The notes: a model not told the origin generated them from the letters alone. Counted from the stretch's first letter, positions 47,463-60,093 are shown. The stretch is DNA of 64,000 nucleotides from Panopea generosa (GCA_029582155.1 CM055902.1:17606511-17670510); one strand, 5' to 3'. Program-made: numbers and translations.

Positions 47463-50340
47463 CACACCCCAATGGATTTTTTTATTTCCTCCCATCAGTG
47501 TCTTTCTTATTGGATAAAAAAGCTTCGGAAACAATAAAAACTGTGAAAATACGTTAGCTTGTCGTAGGCGCTTACTTTACTGTAAATAATAGGCAATCGT
47601 AGCGCTCTTAGCATGCGTAACAGGCCACTGAATGTGATAATATAAGCAAAGAGCTGATTTCCTTTAATATTCTCATGGGTATAAAAAGGAAATATGACTG
47701 GATGCCTCGAGGAAAATGAGTTGATAACAAAACAGTACTTGTTTCTTTTACCCCACCCGCATACATTGAAACAACAAAAACTCCAGTCTTAATTTGGAAT
47801 TAATAACAAGTCTAACGAATACCACTAGATATTAAAAAAAGATGGACTTAAAACTGTCCAAAATGATAATCACAATAAAAAAGTAAAACATTTGTTATAA
47901 ATTAGAAACAATTATAAAAAAAGTTTGAGGTGAGCTTGTAACATGATGCGGTCTAAAACGAAATAAAAAGGAATGGCATATAGTCATGTACATGTATAAA
48001 TGAAACAAGTTCATAAATATGAAGAAAAGGCAGTGTCTTTTTGTTTTCAATAGTCACATTATGTGGCAACAATAGGTCAAATTATGTCAATTAGTTCCTT
48101 CCCTTCTTAGAAAAAACGCAATTTTCAATCCCGAAAAAAAAACACACAAACTTAAATCTCTTGTTTTTCCTCCTCAGTACTGCGAAGCATCTGAAAGGCC
48201 AATTTCGTAAAACAAATAATCAAAAAAATAATGGCCTATGTGCCAAAATAATTGAGAAACATAACATAACAAAACTTGATACAAAAGAGGAAAATCACCC
48301 ACAGTATGTTCACAATTATCCATCAATTAATAAAAAAAATGGAACAAAATACTATTAGAATTCCGATTTAGTTTAACTCTAAAAAGTTAGGAAAAGAGAA
48401 GGCAAGAGAAAGAATGAGGGGAAATACTGTGATGCATTAGACACCCTGATAGAAAACTGCTAACCAGGTATGCCACTCAGTCAACATTCTCATCATAGAA
48501 ATAGTTTTATCTATGTTCTATTTGAGATATAATAAGGATTATCAATAAGGCATTATTAATAATTTATGGCAAGGAATTACTAAATGCTCTGATGCGAATC
48601 TTCTTGAAGATTCAATAAAACCAAGGACTTATATAGAGAAGGAAAAGCAACCGGTTTAGGTAATAATTTGTGTTCATTTAGTAAAAAAAATAACACTTAA
48701 GAAAACCAAAGGGATCGACCGCAGAGACTGACAGATTGACGTTATTTGACTGACTCTGGGCGGAGCTACGATGAAAGCTGAGATGACTAACGTTTTGTAG
48801 TTGTTGTTTGCTAAAGCCGTTTCTAAGCACACATCGCGCGGCTTTGTAATTTGTACATGACTCGTTCTGAATTGAATCAAAGCCTAGTAGATTAAATGAT
48901 CGTCTGTTAGAACTTAATGACATCAAGCTGACGCTTAATATTCAATTAAATATGGTGAAGTGATAGTCTCTGTTACAATCATCTCGTAAATTGTGTTTTG
49001 TCATTTGTTATAAACCATCCAAGTCCTATTTTATATTAGCATACCATAATTATTATAAGTTACCTCCCATTACTTGCTCAAGCGTTACACCACTGCACGA
49101 TACATTTGTCAGCCATATTGAAATATATAGAACACGCTATTTGTAGAATGTGTAATGAAACAAAGCATTTTATCAGGATATATTTAAATATACCTGCAGG
49201 TAAGTACCCATATATTTTCATACGTGTTATATATAAAAATTATTGTATCAAAACCTTTGTTTTGGAATGTCCAATTATAGTATCTTGATATTTTCTGATA
49301 AATATAATAAAATCATACCAAACTACAACTGCTTTATATAATATTTACTAAATAGACGAAATCATAGCATTTAAAAAGAACTTATTAGAAATATGGAAAA
49401 AAATAAGTTGTTCAATTAAATTCATGATTATTGGTACATATATAAAATTATAAATCATTCGCAACAGTGCATGTATTCAAATAGTTAGGCGAATTCTGTT
49501 TCAAATTCCTCTTTTTTTTTCTTTTCTCATTCTATACTTCTGTGCTTTATCTGCTCATATACCATCATTGAAAAAGAAACTCTGTGATGCATATATCTTC
49601 TAAACATCTATCACATAATTTACAGTGTAAGAGAGTAATAAATGACATATTTTAGTTATTAACCCAATGTAATATCACTATATACCGAGTCATCTTTCGG
49701 CGTTTTCCATATAACTCGGCCCTCGTACGTAAAATGCCGAAGTGCTCTCCGACTTGCCCGAACTTAAAAATTACGCCGATTTGTCATGATAAATAACGTT
49801 AATTTTAGACGTTACGTCATACGATGACTGGCGGACACTGTTATGTGCAATTTTATCTCATTCTTTATAGAGGTTATCTGAAAACGCAATGGTTAATGTA
49901 CCAATTGTTTCAGTTATGTGATAAAATAATCTTACATTCGTGCTCATTTATTATTTAATTTATTAATGATATAATGATCGGCAGAGCCTCGCATAATAAT
50001 TGTTTGTCAACTCATTTAATAAATTCATTAAGAAATAAGCACTCATATAACATCCTCTATGTGTTATATTTATATCACATAGCTATTATATGTTCATTTA
50101 CTGGATGTGTTTTTCATGTTTATGCATTGTATATATATTTAATAAAAAATATAATCGGTTACTCTTGGTTTTGTTATAAATACAAACTGATAAGATAAAC
50201 AAGGTTTAAATTTTCATTAAATATATTTGTTGACAAAAAGGGCGATGCAATAGTTTAAACAAAACTATTAAACTGCAAGTTACAGGAAAATATATTTATA
50301 TCTACCAATTTTATATACCGTTCCCTTAGGACTGACACTA
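47463..50340. other. Gene-free sequence upstream of AATF
   Basis: AT-rich with no convincing exon. The interval 48710-48910 is less AT-rich than its surroundings and has a GGCGGAGCTACG word, which could be promoter-like for AATF or for something on the other strand, but nothing decides it. Near 49690-49775 CGGCGTTTTCC, ATAACTCGGC and AAAATGCCGAAG form a loose palindrome. Confidence 0.4.
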
Positions 50341-50344
50341 TCTG

Positions 50345-50930
50345 TATACAGTCCATGCCGAGTAAACTGGCTGTGGCCAGAAGAAAACGTACATTCGCCT
50401 CGTGTTTAAGGTTAGTAAGCCACAGTGACAGAAGATTTTTAGTGCTTCCATTTTTTCTATTTCTTCCATTGAAATTAAAAGGTCAATATCACCTGAACTT
50501 AACCCGTGTGGGTCCGGCTAAGAATAGAATCACTGCCGATCTCTGCAGAGGGGTAGGAATCCTCCGAATGGGTGTCATGTTCATTTTATCATTTTTTGTC
50601 ATGTTCAATATTGTGGTTAAATTATCAAACCCTGTGTGGTTTCAGGGAGCCATATGAGTGATGGCAAGAATAGGACCACTGTGGCTCATGCATGTCGTAA
50701 GAAGCGACAATTTGAGTAATACGATAGAATTTGCTGATACTCTGCAGTTCTGCAGGTATCAAGGTTTTAGATTCATTCTGCATATTCATTTGTTGATGTA
50801 TTTTTTTCTGTATGTTAATTTGTTGTTTTTGTACATGTAGAGTGAACCTGGAATATTCCTTCCTGTTTGCGTCGAATAACCTATAATATGTTGGTACGCC
50901 GTAAAACCCCAATCATTCATTCACCTGAGC
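50345..50930 (+). repeat. Dispersed element ending in an (ATTC)n-like tail
   Basis: Contains GTGTGGGTCCGGCTAAGAAT, ATCTCTGCAGAGGGGTAGGA, GGTTTCAGGGAGCCATATGA and GTACGCCGTAAAACCCCAAT followed by CATTCATTC. The last is typical of the tail of a SINE-like element. The 5' half carries an open frame that is not shared with the sister copy at 35870-36265. Confidence 0.65.
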
Positions 50931-50984
50931 TTAGTCCAAGTTCAAACAATAAAAACGTATCCATAGGCGTGTTTGTCAATGCAA

Positions 50985-51841
50985 TTACGTAACAGAATGC
51001 TGTTCTTCATTGACCATGCCATCGAGTGTTTCATTTTTAATATCTGAAAATAATAAAATAAGAATAATAAGGTTGTAGGTTCATATTCCGTATAAGAATA
51101 TCATACAAAAAATAAAAATGATACTTTTGAAAAGGAAATAAATATATAAAACTAGTAACAAAAACTGATTGATTGAATATTTAGTGTCATTTTTACGCCA
51201 TATAGACGATCAGTTAACCTAACCACTCATTTCTAGGATTCTGGAACGTTAACTAGTATTCGAACACACCCAGTCTTCGCAAGTAATTGATAAACGTGAC
51301 ATTTGAACCAGTGGTGAGAGATGAACGATAATGAGACACAATGCTGTATACCAATCATCTCGGAGACTATGGCCTGGCGGGATGAGAACTCACGATCTCT
51401 GGACCAATAGTTAGACGCGCTACCGACTGAGCTAACTCTGGCACGGCTAATAACAAATAACAAATATATCTAAATTAAATGCATTTGCCACAATGGTCAA
51501 TTTTATGTATTAATTTATCAAGCGTATTTAAAATATCAAAAGCTAACGCCGTATGATGGAATGGTTGTTTTAATTCGCCTTTAAGCTATATAAGAGAAGT
51601 TGAGGAAAAGTATATACTCACATTTTGGGATTGGCCCGATTGTCTCTTGTTCCACTTCCTTCCAATCAAAGTACGGCACATATTTAACCACCAGTGTTTG
51701 TGATGTTACTTTGGCTTTCTGTTCAGCTTTCCAATCAGACAAAATGACATAATTAGCATCGCCATATTTCTCTGAGAGATCAGAATCAACTTTTTGTATT
51801 TCATCAATTGGACTTAAAGGTGCGTCTAATATCTTTGATTT
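50985..51841 (-). CDS. 3' end (last two exons) of an unrecognised gene
   Basis: Two minus-strand exons. The first, 51622-51841, follows TTATTTTTTTGCTGAG and is open over 73 codons to a GTGAGT donor in phase 1. The second, 50985-51043, follows TTATTATTTTCAG, continues in the correct phase and stops at TAA after 19 more codons. The peptide contains KILDAPLSPIDEIQKV, KYGDANYVILSDWKAEQ, TLVVKYVPYFDWKEVEQE and ends MVNEEQHSVT. It is acidic and soluble-looking, with no membrane span, zinc ligands or obvious repeat. The first exon starts in phase 0, so coding sequence must continue upstream (towards higher coordinates), perhaps past the satellite at 53.2-55.7 kb; I found no earlier exon. The family is not recognised. 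A SINE (51165-51445) lies in the intron, which is compatible with a live gene. The splice signals and matching phase are the evidence; expression is unknown. Confidence 0.62.
51165..51445 (-). repeat. tRNA-derived SINE, family A, nearly full length
   Basis: GATTGAATATTTAGTGTCAT at one end, GAGAGATGAACGATAATGAG in the body and the reverse tRNA head ACTCACGATCTCTGGACCAA, GCTACCGACTGAGCTAACTC. It lies in the intron between the two exons of the 50985-51841 gene. Confidence 0.8.
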
Positions 51842-52364
51842 CTCAGCAAAAAAATAATCTTAATCTGACTGTTTCACTTTGAACAAGTGAACTTTAACCA
51901 TTTATAGTCTAATTAATAATCTTGTTAACATCAAATGTGGTATTAAACATGACTGACTTTGCATGTATTATAACTATTTGTAAATAATGCAGATTGTATT
52001 TAATGACAGCTGTATTTATTTCTTGTAAAGTTTGCAGTCATATGAAAAAATGAATTATTGAAATTACAAAATATATTGCTTTTTTGTAAGCTTTAAGTCA
52101 AAGGCACAATGTTAATGTTTCTGATCATCATGTTCGATCTAGCTCCTTAATATATCCTGGAATCGCCATTAGACTTACATAGTATTACAAAAATACAACC
52201 ATGATAATCCACAATTTTCAGGAATTTCTGACAAACGTGTTTCACTGGTCACATAAACATTATGTGTACCAATCCTCAAAATGCTTACATTAATTTGCAG
52301 AACTTTATAACAAAATGATGACAGTATTTGAAATGTTCAGATAATTATAAGTTTGATTTTTCTT

Positions 52365-52968
52365 GTTTGGTTATTTAGTGTCATTTTAATGTCATCGATG
52401 ACTAACCGCTCTTTTCTGTGACTCAGTACTGGATTATATCCATCTTTGCAAATAACTGATAAATTTTAATCTTGAATCAGCGATGAGAGACAAATGGCAA
52501 TACTCTGCAGCGGTGGTCTGGGTGTGTGTGTGTGTGTGTGTGTGTGGTGGTGGTGGTGGTGTTGTGTGTGTGTGTGTGTGGGGGGGGGGGGGGATTGAGC
52601 ATTTGCCTTGCATGTGGAATGTTGTGGGTTCGATTCCCAGTCGGGTCATATTGGTGAAAAATGGTACTAGAACTTTCCTCTCTTGGCGCTCAGCATTTAG
52701 AGGATGGTTAGCCAGTGTCGGTATAATGTGAGAGGGTGGGGTATCGTACCATGTGTCTGCGGCATGATACTACAGTGTGGCAGCGCTTGGAAAACTGTTG
52801 CAATATATAACTGAAGAACTGTTGAAAATGGCACTTAACACCATACAATAACAAATGACAATGAGACATAATGTTGTATATCAATCATTATGGAGACTGG
52901 CCAGACGGGGACTCACGGTCTTGATTTGATAGTTAGATTAGCTACGGTTTGAGCTAACCAGTTTAAAG
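52365..52968 (-). repeat. SINE family A split by a later SINE
   Basis: The 3' part (TTTAGTGTCATTTTAATGTC to GATGAGAGACAAATGGCAAT) ends at 52501 and the element resumes at 52851 (ACAAATGACAATGAGACATA) through the reverse tRNA head near 52910-52965. The interruption is the element at 52502-52850. Confidence 0.8.
52502..52850 (+). repeat. tRNA-derived SINE, family C, inserted in family A
   Basis: tRNA-like B-box GGGTTCGATTCCCAGTCGGG, then body text CTCTTGGCGCTCAGCATTTA, GGTTAGCCAGTGTCGGTATA and TACAGTGTGGCAGCGCTTGG, a body common in mollusc SINEs. The 5' part is overrun by (TG)n and a G-run (52520-52594). The flanks carry a 12-bp target duplication, ACAAATGGCAAT (52490) and ACAAATGACAAT (52851), differing at one base. 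Confidence 0.85.
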
Positions 52969-53165
52969 TAGTTTTTGTTTTCAGACTGCAATTATGCACA
53001 GTCTCTGTCATGCTCGGTCATCCACTTTGTTTTGTGACCTTGGCTTTCCTACTTCTGGATATGTGGGAAAGCAGTTTACTTGCAGAGATAAAAGTGTTAA
53101 CTTTCATTCGATATTTTGTTCATATCTACGACAACCACACATCATGGATTACTACTGTCCCCATG

Positions 53166-55745
53166 TTATGAGTGGCCCGTCATCAGAACATATCGACCTA
53201 ACGCCGTTTTTAACATACAATATTTATGTTATAGGGATAACCAATCTAAATGAACCGCTATTTTATAGAACAACTGTCATCAGAACGTGTTGACCTTATG
53301 CCGTATTTAAATGATATATTGATGTTATAGGGATACACTACCATAACGAAACATTATATTATAGAAGAACAAAAACTGTTATCAGATCATATCGACTTTA
53401 TGCCGTATTTTACATTATATATTGATGGTATAGGGACATCCAACCTTCATGAACCGTTATATTATAGAACAACTGTTATCAGATCATATCGACTTCATGC
53501 CGTATTTTACATAATATATTGATGGTATAGAGACATCCAACCTTCTTGAACCGTTATATATTCGAACAACTGTTAACAGATCATATCGACTTTATGCCGT
53601 ATTTTACATAATATATTGAAGGTATAGGGACATCCAACCTTCTTGAACCGTTATATTATAGAACAACTGTTATCAGAACACATTGACCTAATGCCGAATT
53701 TAATATAATACTTTGATGTAATAGTTATAACCGACCATAATAAACAGTTATATTATAGAACAATTGTTATCAAAACATACCGTCTTAACATCGTATTATA
53801 CATAATATATTGATGTTGTAAACAACCATCAGAACGTATCGAACTTATGCCATATTTTACATAATATATTAATGTTATACGGATACAGCACCATCATGAA
53901 CCGTTATATTATAAAAGAACTGTTATCATAACTTATCGACCTAATGCCGTATTGTACATAACATATTGATGCTATAGGGATAACCAATCTTATTGAACCT
54001 TTATAATTTATAATTGAACAACTGTTATCAGAATATATCGATCTAGTGACGTATTTTACATAATATATTAATGTTATAGGGAAAACCAATCTTATTAAAC
54101 CTTTATTTTATAGAACAGCTATTATCATAACATATTGACCATATGCCGTATTTCACTTAATATATTATAGGGAAACATCACCATCATGAACCTTTTGAAC
54201 TATTGCCGTTTTTACATAAATTGATTTTATACCGATACCACTCCATAATGGACCGTTATATTATAGAACAACTGTTATCAGAATATATCGACCTAATGAC
54301 CTATTTTACATAATATATCGATGTAATAGGGATGTACAACCGTCATGAACTTTATAGAACAACTGTTTTCAGAATATATAGAACTAATGCGCTATTTTAC
54401 ATAACATATTGATTAATGGGGATGTACAACCATCATGAATATTATAGAAAAAATGTTATCAGAATATATCGAGCTAATGCCATATTTTACATAACACATA
54501 GATGTAATAGGGATGGACAACCATCATGAGCTTTATAGAACAACTGTTATCAGAACATATCGACGTAATGCCGTATTTTACATTATATATTGATGTAATA
54601 GGGATGTGCAACCGTCATGAACACTATAGAACAACTGTTATCAGAACATATTGACGTAATGCCGTATTTTACATTATATATTGATGTAATAGGGATGTAC
54701 AACCGTCATGAACATTATAGAACAACTGTTATCAGAACATATCGACGTAATGCCGTATTTTACATTATATATTGATGTAATAGGGATGTACAACCGTCAT
54801 GAACATTATAGAACAACTGTTATCAGAACATATCGACGTAATGCCGTATTTTACATTATATATTGATGTAATAGGGATGTACAACCGTCATGAACATTAT
54901 TGAACAACTGTTTTCAGAACATATTGACGTAATGCCGTATTTTACATAATATATTGATGTAATAGGGATGTACAACCGTCATCAACTTTTATATCATAGA
55001 ACAAATGTAAACAGAATATATCGACCTAATGCTGTACTTTACACACTATATAGGTGTTATAAGAATACACCACGATCATGAACGGTTATATTATATAAAA
55101 ACTGTTATCAGAACATTTCGAATTAATGCAGTACTTTACATAATATATTGATATTATACCGCTACAAAACATTAATTGACCGTTTTATTATAGAACAACT
55201 GTTATCAGAAAATATTGACCTAATGCTGTATTTTACATAATATATTATAGGGATGCACAACCATCATACATAATAAAATGATGTTATAGGGAAACCAAAA
55301 CTTCATTGACCTTTATATTATTGATCAAATGTTACCAGAACACATTTACCTAATTCGGTTTTTTACATCATATAATGAGTGATGTTGTGGGAATGCACCA
55401 TCATCATGAACCGTTATATGACAGAACTACTGTCATCCGAACTTGTAGAATCAATGCCGTGTTTTACATAATATATGTTATAAGGATACACTACCATAAT
55501 GAAGCGTTATAGTATATAAGAATTGTTATCAGAACATATTGACCAAATACTGTATTTTACAAAGTATATTGATGTGATATAGATACATCACCACCACGAG
55601 CCATTATATTACAGAAGAACAAAAACTGTTATCACAACATATCGACCTAATTCCGTATTTTACATAATATATTGATGTTATTGGGATACTTAACCATCAG
55701 TAACCATTATATTATCGAACAAATGTTATCAGAACATAATGACAT
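53166..55745 (+). repeat. Satellite array of about 91-bp units
   Basis: About 28 units with the core GAACAACTGTTATCAGAACA, ATATCGACGTAATGCCGTAT, TTTACATTATATATTGATGT and AATAGGGATGTACAACCGTC. In the central part (54541, 54632, 54723, 54814) the spacing is exactly 91 bp and the copies are nearly identical. Towards both ends they drift in length and sequence, as expected for an array homogenised in its middle. No coding capacity. Confidence 0.95.
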
Positions 55746-55747
55746 GT

Positions 55748-57285
55748 GTAAAGGGGAACTATTAAGCCCTAGTTGCTTTGTTATCCCCGTCGAAGTCCAG
55801 GTAAGCTTTATGCCGGTCAACTGGTTAATAAATGAATAAAGTGTCGAATCTACGATAACGCCATAATTATTTTAGTTCCGTTTTAAAACGGATTACTGTT
55901 CCAAAAGACTGATACGTATTTTCGTTGGAGGAGCGGGACAACGAACCTGGATTCGCAGTCCAATGTCTTAACAACTGAACCACAGTTCACGTAATAGGTT
56001 TTGTTTTAATGAAATATCACTATTAGAATAACCAAAACCAGCTCAAAATGTGAAAACACTCAAAACGCCAAACCTCCTATGTAGAGAGCGATACACGTGT
56101 AATATATAATTAATTGGCGAATATTGTTTTATAATACGATCGTTATCATCAATCATACAGCACCACTTTGTTACTCATGCAAATCACAGGTTTACACTTT
56201 TAATGCATTATAAACACAACATCAATGCCATTTCATGTTACGGTGAACACGTTTATACGTATATTAACGCTAGGAATACGTATTATTCGTCAATGTGACT
56301 AATCGACAAAGATTGGAATTGGTATCTATTTAGACCATGTCAATGAATCTACATTTAGGGTACGTCACTGGCCAATAATTAAAAGTAAATAATGATGCAT
56401 TTGATTATAAGTTTAGATATTTTGATAACGTCTCTTAAGTTATTTATTCCGAAATGAAATGTATCCATTTTTTTTTAAGTTACTAGTATTTCAATACAAT
56501 TGCATACAATGCATCATCTTGCAGGTTTGTACTGGCGACAATTTTAAATTTATACATAATATATGGGCTTAAGCTCTCTCAACACCCAGACAAAGACTGT
56601 ATAACTTAAAACATGCACAGTTCACATATATGTCATTACGTAATCATTCCGAAAATGCGTTCTTCTTGTAAATATAAAACATAAAACAGTTCAATTTACC
56701 GCCAGAAAATAAATTTGAGTTTGTACTGTTTCGTTTGTCATTATGGAATTCCCTTCAATACGGGAATGTGTCATTGGCGACTCTTAACGTGTTCGAGACT
56801 TAGTTTTAACCTTTAATTGGGTATGCCGTCAACATTTTGAAAGAATCACCCCTTACATTTTTTGAACAGTTTTGGTTTTTGAAGCGTCTTTGTATAAACC
56901 TACTTGTTTTATTTTGTTCGCTCGATCTATGCAAGATGTCACCGCCACCTGCGATATGCTCAGTATTAAGCGTGTGTGGCAAAATAGGTTCTGAAATGTA
57001 GGAAAAATCAAGAAATGGCATCATTTTTTCTGGGCGAGCATGCCCCCAGACCCCCTCCCCAACCCCTAAAATCGGCCTCCCGTTTTTTTAAGGTGTAGCT
57101 ACGGGTGTGGTGTCTATTTTCGCAGATTGTTGTCATAATGTTTTAACAAAACTTATAAGTTTTAATTTAATTTAGTTTTATTGATATTATTGAAACAATT
57201 TTGTATTTTGATATCCTGATCTTTTCATAATAACCATGTGGCCAATAAAGTCACTGCCAACATGTTAAACATGTCTTAGATTTTA
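55748..57285. other. Non-coding sequence with transposon scraps
   Basis: At 55930-55990 there is a reverse tRNA-like stretch (GAACCTGGATTCGCAGTCCA, then TCTTAACAACTGAACCAC) that is probably a SINE head. At 57030-57110 GAGCATGCCCCCAGACCCCC and CTACGGGTGTGG look like the subterminal part of a DNA transposon, similar to the scrap near 780. The open minus-strand frame 56806-57024 lies just before it and may be a remnant of the same element. No gene seen. Confidence 0.45.
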
Positions 57286-57354
57286 AGCTACATGCACATG
57301 TACCGCCAAACGGTTATACGTTCGTGTGCAAGCCTAAATTTGCTGGGTGAACGT

Positions 57355-57500
57355 AGGACCCCCAAATGTGAAAACGGTCTCACTTGTGAAAATAATCAAA
57401 AATGTGAAAACGGCCTCACATATGAAAATGGTCACAAATGTGAAAATGGTCACAAATGTGAAAACGGCCTCACATGTGAAAATTGTCACAAATGTGAAAT
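57355..57500 (+). repeat. 18-bp minisatellite (AAATGTGAAAA)
   Basis: About eight 18-bp units such as AAATGTGAAAACGGCCTCAC and AAATGTGAAAATGGTCAC. As 18 is a multiple of three, it gives a repetitive open frame (KCENGH units) that is more likely a repeat effect than a protein. Confidence 0.85.
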
Positions 57501-57502
57501 AA

Positions 57503-57617
57503 ACACCAACACAACTAAACACATGCACATCAACACAACTAAACACATGCACACCAACACAACTAAGCACAACACATGCACACCAACACAACTAAACACA
57601 TGCACACCAACACAATA
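57503..57617 (+). repeat. 26-bp-type minisatellite (CACCAACACAACTAAACACA)
   Basis: Four to five copies of ACACCAACACAACTAAACAC with ATGCAC linkers directly follow the 18-bp array. It is a C/A-rich strand with almost no G. Confidence 0.85.
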
Positions 57618-58379
57618 ATAGATATGTCAAATTTGAACAAATATGAAACAAACAAAGGTAAAATTGACGATGGTCACATATATCATATAGTCATGTCACA
57701 CATTTTAAACCATTTTTGGTAACATATGAACTATGAAATCAAATATGTAACATTTTTAAACAAAATTCGGTTTCATAGTTCTAAAGGAAAATGTCCGTTT
57801 CATAAATGTAGAAATAAATATTTGTAAATATGTGACCAAAATCTACTTTTATCACAAGTGACGTTATTATGACACCTGTGACCATCGGCATCTTTAAATG
57901 TGTATCTTTCGAATATATCACTGTGATTCCGTTTAACGGACGAATCTTATAAAGTATTCACTATAAACGAAGCGAAACATATGACATATGTTTAATTGTT
58001 GTCTTCAAGATTGAAATATCTTATTAATAATTCGTCGAATTCTTAGATGCACATGTCTAAACATAATTTTAGCACCATGGTTAACTGAATTATAACAAAA
58101 TAATGCGCAGCATGAAACATTGCCGATATAGCAAATGGTTTAGCTTGAAACAGGTGGTGAATGAACAAAGCATGTTCATTACATGTTTTGTTGCACATTG
58201 TAACGTGTAATTCGTGCAGCTTAAAACCCTTCTATATTGCATTAGCTTATTGACGACTCATCCGAACAGGTGACTCATCCGAAACGGAGCTGGTTTCTTC
58301 TGTGACAGAAAAGAAGGCGTGGTCGATGTTATACATTATTACTAAACCGAATTGACTGCAATACTTCCAAAAGGTTACC

Positions 58380-58640
58380 TTACAGCAGTTAAGCATAGGC
58401 GTGGTCTCTATTCGATGACAGGCTGTTACAGCCCCAGAGTGACAGGAATGTTTGAAGAACAAGTAGACGTGGATAATGACTCATTACAATATGCATTGAA
58501 GTGTTTGGATTAAAAATAGTACTGAAACAATAATATATTACAAATGGGCGTGGCTTATTTCTGATGACGTGTTGTTACAGTGCTAGAATAACCGAAATCT
58601 TTGAAGAACAAGTACACGTGGCAGAGACTCATGAAAATTC
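58380..58640 (+). promoter_or_regulatory. Duplicated upstream module
   Basis: Two direct copies: GGCGTGGTCTCTATTCGATG, TGTTACAGCCCCAGAGTGAC, TTTGAAGAACAAGTAGACGT at 58399-58470 and GGCGTGGCTTATTTCTGATG, TGTTACAGTGCTAGAATAAC, TTTGAAGAACAAGTACACGT at 58545-58620, about 147 bp apart. The first continues into AATGACTCATT, an AP-1-like site, and the second into GAGACTCATG. They sit immediately upstream of a TATA box, so a role as promoter-proximal elements is plausible; a plain repeat is the alternative. Confidence 0.4.
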
Positions 58641-58665
58641 AATACAATTATTGGAATAAAAAAGG

Positions 58666-58767
58666 TATATATACTAGAGAAGCTCATCAATATACACATA
58701 AGACCGTCACCTACTGTCATACAAAGTTTGTGTAAAACGCAACATTTTGCAGATTTACATTTCCGAG
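58666..58767 (+). promoter_or_regulatory. TATA-type promoter with candidate first non-coding exon
   Basis: TATATATA at 58666-58673 is followed about 30 bp later by a presumed start near 58695 and then, at 58767, by a near-perfect donor (TTCCGAG followed by GTAAGTGAA). No ATG-initiated frame of note lies in the 70-base leader, so it would be a 5' UTR exon. Coding exons would have to lie beyond a long intron, none being seen up to 64000. Confidence 0.4.
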
Positions 58768-60027
58768 GTAAGTGAAGCAGTTACATACACTTATTAATGT
58801 TGCTGGTGATTTTAACTTTGTTTAGGTTTTAAAACATATTGCTTTATAATTGTATCTATTGCTTTTAATGTGTGAATATATAACAAAGACTTGTAATATT
58901 TAAATGTTTATCATTGATTAAGTATTTTTTTTATTTTAATTTTGATTATAGATACTTGTGCTTTTTAAAAATATATTGCTTTATAAATATATTAATTGCT
59001 ATCAATGTTCAATAAAATAATAAAGACTGATAATATTACAATGATATAACAGCAATAATAGAAAAAAAAACATGACAGTTGTTTAACAGAAGTCCAAATT
59101 ATAAACGTAAGTGGGGTTCGACCCCCAAGCTTGGCATAATGCTTCCCAAAATTAAAAATACTCAGTACTTGTTTTACCCAGGAAGCGGACGAGAGAGCAG
59201 TTCACATATGCTTTGAGATGTCTTCGTAATTGAACTATAATACGTTAGTTTAAACTAAATTATATACATCAACATTTTAGCAATATATTAGCTACAAACC
59301 ATAAAACCAAAGTCAGCAAATATAACTTCTATATTATTTATGTTATTAAATATTTTACAATACATAAAAATATAATAAAGACATCAATTAAGTGAACAAA
59401 TGGTAAAATAATGACAGAATAATAAAATACAGCTTTATAATACATGTACATTTATCATTTACGCATTCGAAAATGTATATAACTAAGATCAAAGAAGCAG
59501 TATTCATCGTATTATTTGAATAATTTATGATTATATACATGAACCAATAACACATAACTTTAATTGAACATTACAATACTATAAATTAATTTACAGTATT
59601 CATTTTTGTTGTAAACATCCAATATATCATTTCTAAGTGCTATGTCGTTTCTTCTTACTTTTTTATTAACATTATATAAAGAAGTTGTAGATTTGGATTG
59701 TTTTTTTTTTTTTTATATATATATGATTGATGTACCGATTGCAATTTTATAATTATTTTTTAGTTAGATGATTAGGAGTGCAAACATTTTTTGTAATACA
59801 TAGTGAACGGAAAGCTTTTCATATTCTAAAGACAATCTAAATGCGTCGTATTACTTATATTTTCTCTAAATTTCCTCCCTTAAAGAGGTTATGAACATGG
59901 AATGTTAACAAAACCATATGAAATGCACAAATTATACAGCATTCGATTTGAATAAGTATATATGTTTACAGGAAACATAAAACAAACATTATATACATAT
60001 AACATGAAATATAATGATAAATAATCA

Positions 60028-60036
60028 AAGAGAGAG

Positions 60037-60092
<56 letters not shown>
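60028..60092 (+). repeat. (GA)n microsatellite
   Basis: A GAGAGA run of about 60 bp with few interruptions. The minus-strand frame with a Ser-Leu run across it is an artefact. Confidence 0.95.

Positions 60093-60093
<1 letters not shown>

Noticed and set aside
55745-55800. Possible plus-strand exon ending at a CAG|GTAAGC donor
   Set aside because: Only about 19 open codons, directly after the satellite, with no acceptor and no partner exon.
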